A stretch of 5,367 nucleotides of DNA from Chloroflexota bacterium (GTDB lineage: Bacteria; Chloroflexota; Limnocylindria; Limnocylindrales; CSP1-4): contig JAKAHL010000156.1 of NCBI GenBank assembly GCA_021815005.1, positions 1 through 5,367 of the forward strand. The letters run 5' to 3'. A model generated the notes under the pieces. It saw nothing but the letters and a program-made list of their open reading frames with translations, made no database searches and had not been told where the DNA came from. Shown here piece by piece: positions 5,345 to 5,367 of the stretch. Numbering within the stretch: the stretch's first letter is position 1; each line of letters begins with the position of its first letter. The position numbers and the translations under genes are program-made.

Positions 5345-5367
5345 CGGTCCGCCCAAGGCCCCGGGGC

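Overview
The window is very GC-rich bacterial DNA with strong third-position G/C bias. It would fit a high-GC actinobacterium or a related soil or freshwater lineage such as some Chloroflexota. The sequence alone does not settle the phylum, and nothing here marks a plasmid or phage.

Layout from left to right. (1) 140-655 (+) encodes a 171-residue acidic protein I cannot assign; it has a clear Shine-Dalgarno sequence. (2) 656-976 has no protein gene. It holds a hairpin, an orphan -10-like box, a 9-bp tandem repeat and, on the minus strand, a tRNA-Arg(UCU)-like sequence whose 5' half is canonical but whose 3' half no longer folds as a tRNA. (3) 977-2149 (-) is an AcuC-type zinc-dependent lysine deacetylase with its metal and catalytic residues intact. 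(4) 2150-2274 is a short divergent regulatory region. (5) 2275-5046 (+) is a 923-residue fusion of an N-terminal GNAT acetyltransferase with a complete NDP-forming acyl-CoA synthetase-like body (CoA-binding, ligase and ATP-grasp parts). This is the Pat-type protein lysine acetyltransferase in the GNAT-first order described for Streptomyces PatA. (6) 5117-5344 (+) encodes a 75-residue helical protein of unknown function.

The central theme is a probable reversible protein-acetylation module. The acetyltransferase (writer) and the deacetylase (eraser) are transcribed away from each other across 125 bp. In characterised systems such pairs switch AMP-forming acetyl-CoA or other acyl-CoA synthetases off and on; no such target gene lies in this window. 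The most notable point within the module is in the synthetase-like half. It keeps the phosphohistidine of the alpha part (SHTGA, H450), but the second histidine of the ATP-grasp HKSD motif is arginine (R758). The synthetase half may therefore be an acyl-CoA/nucleotide sensor rather than a full ADP-forming enzyme.
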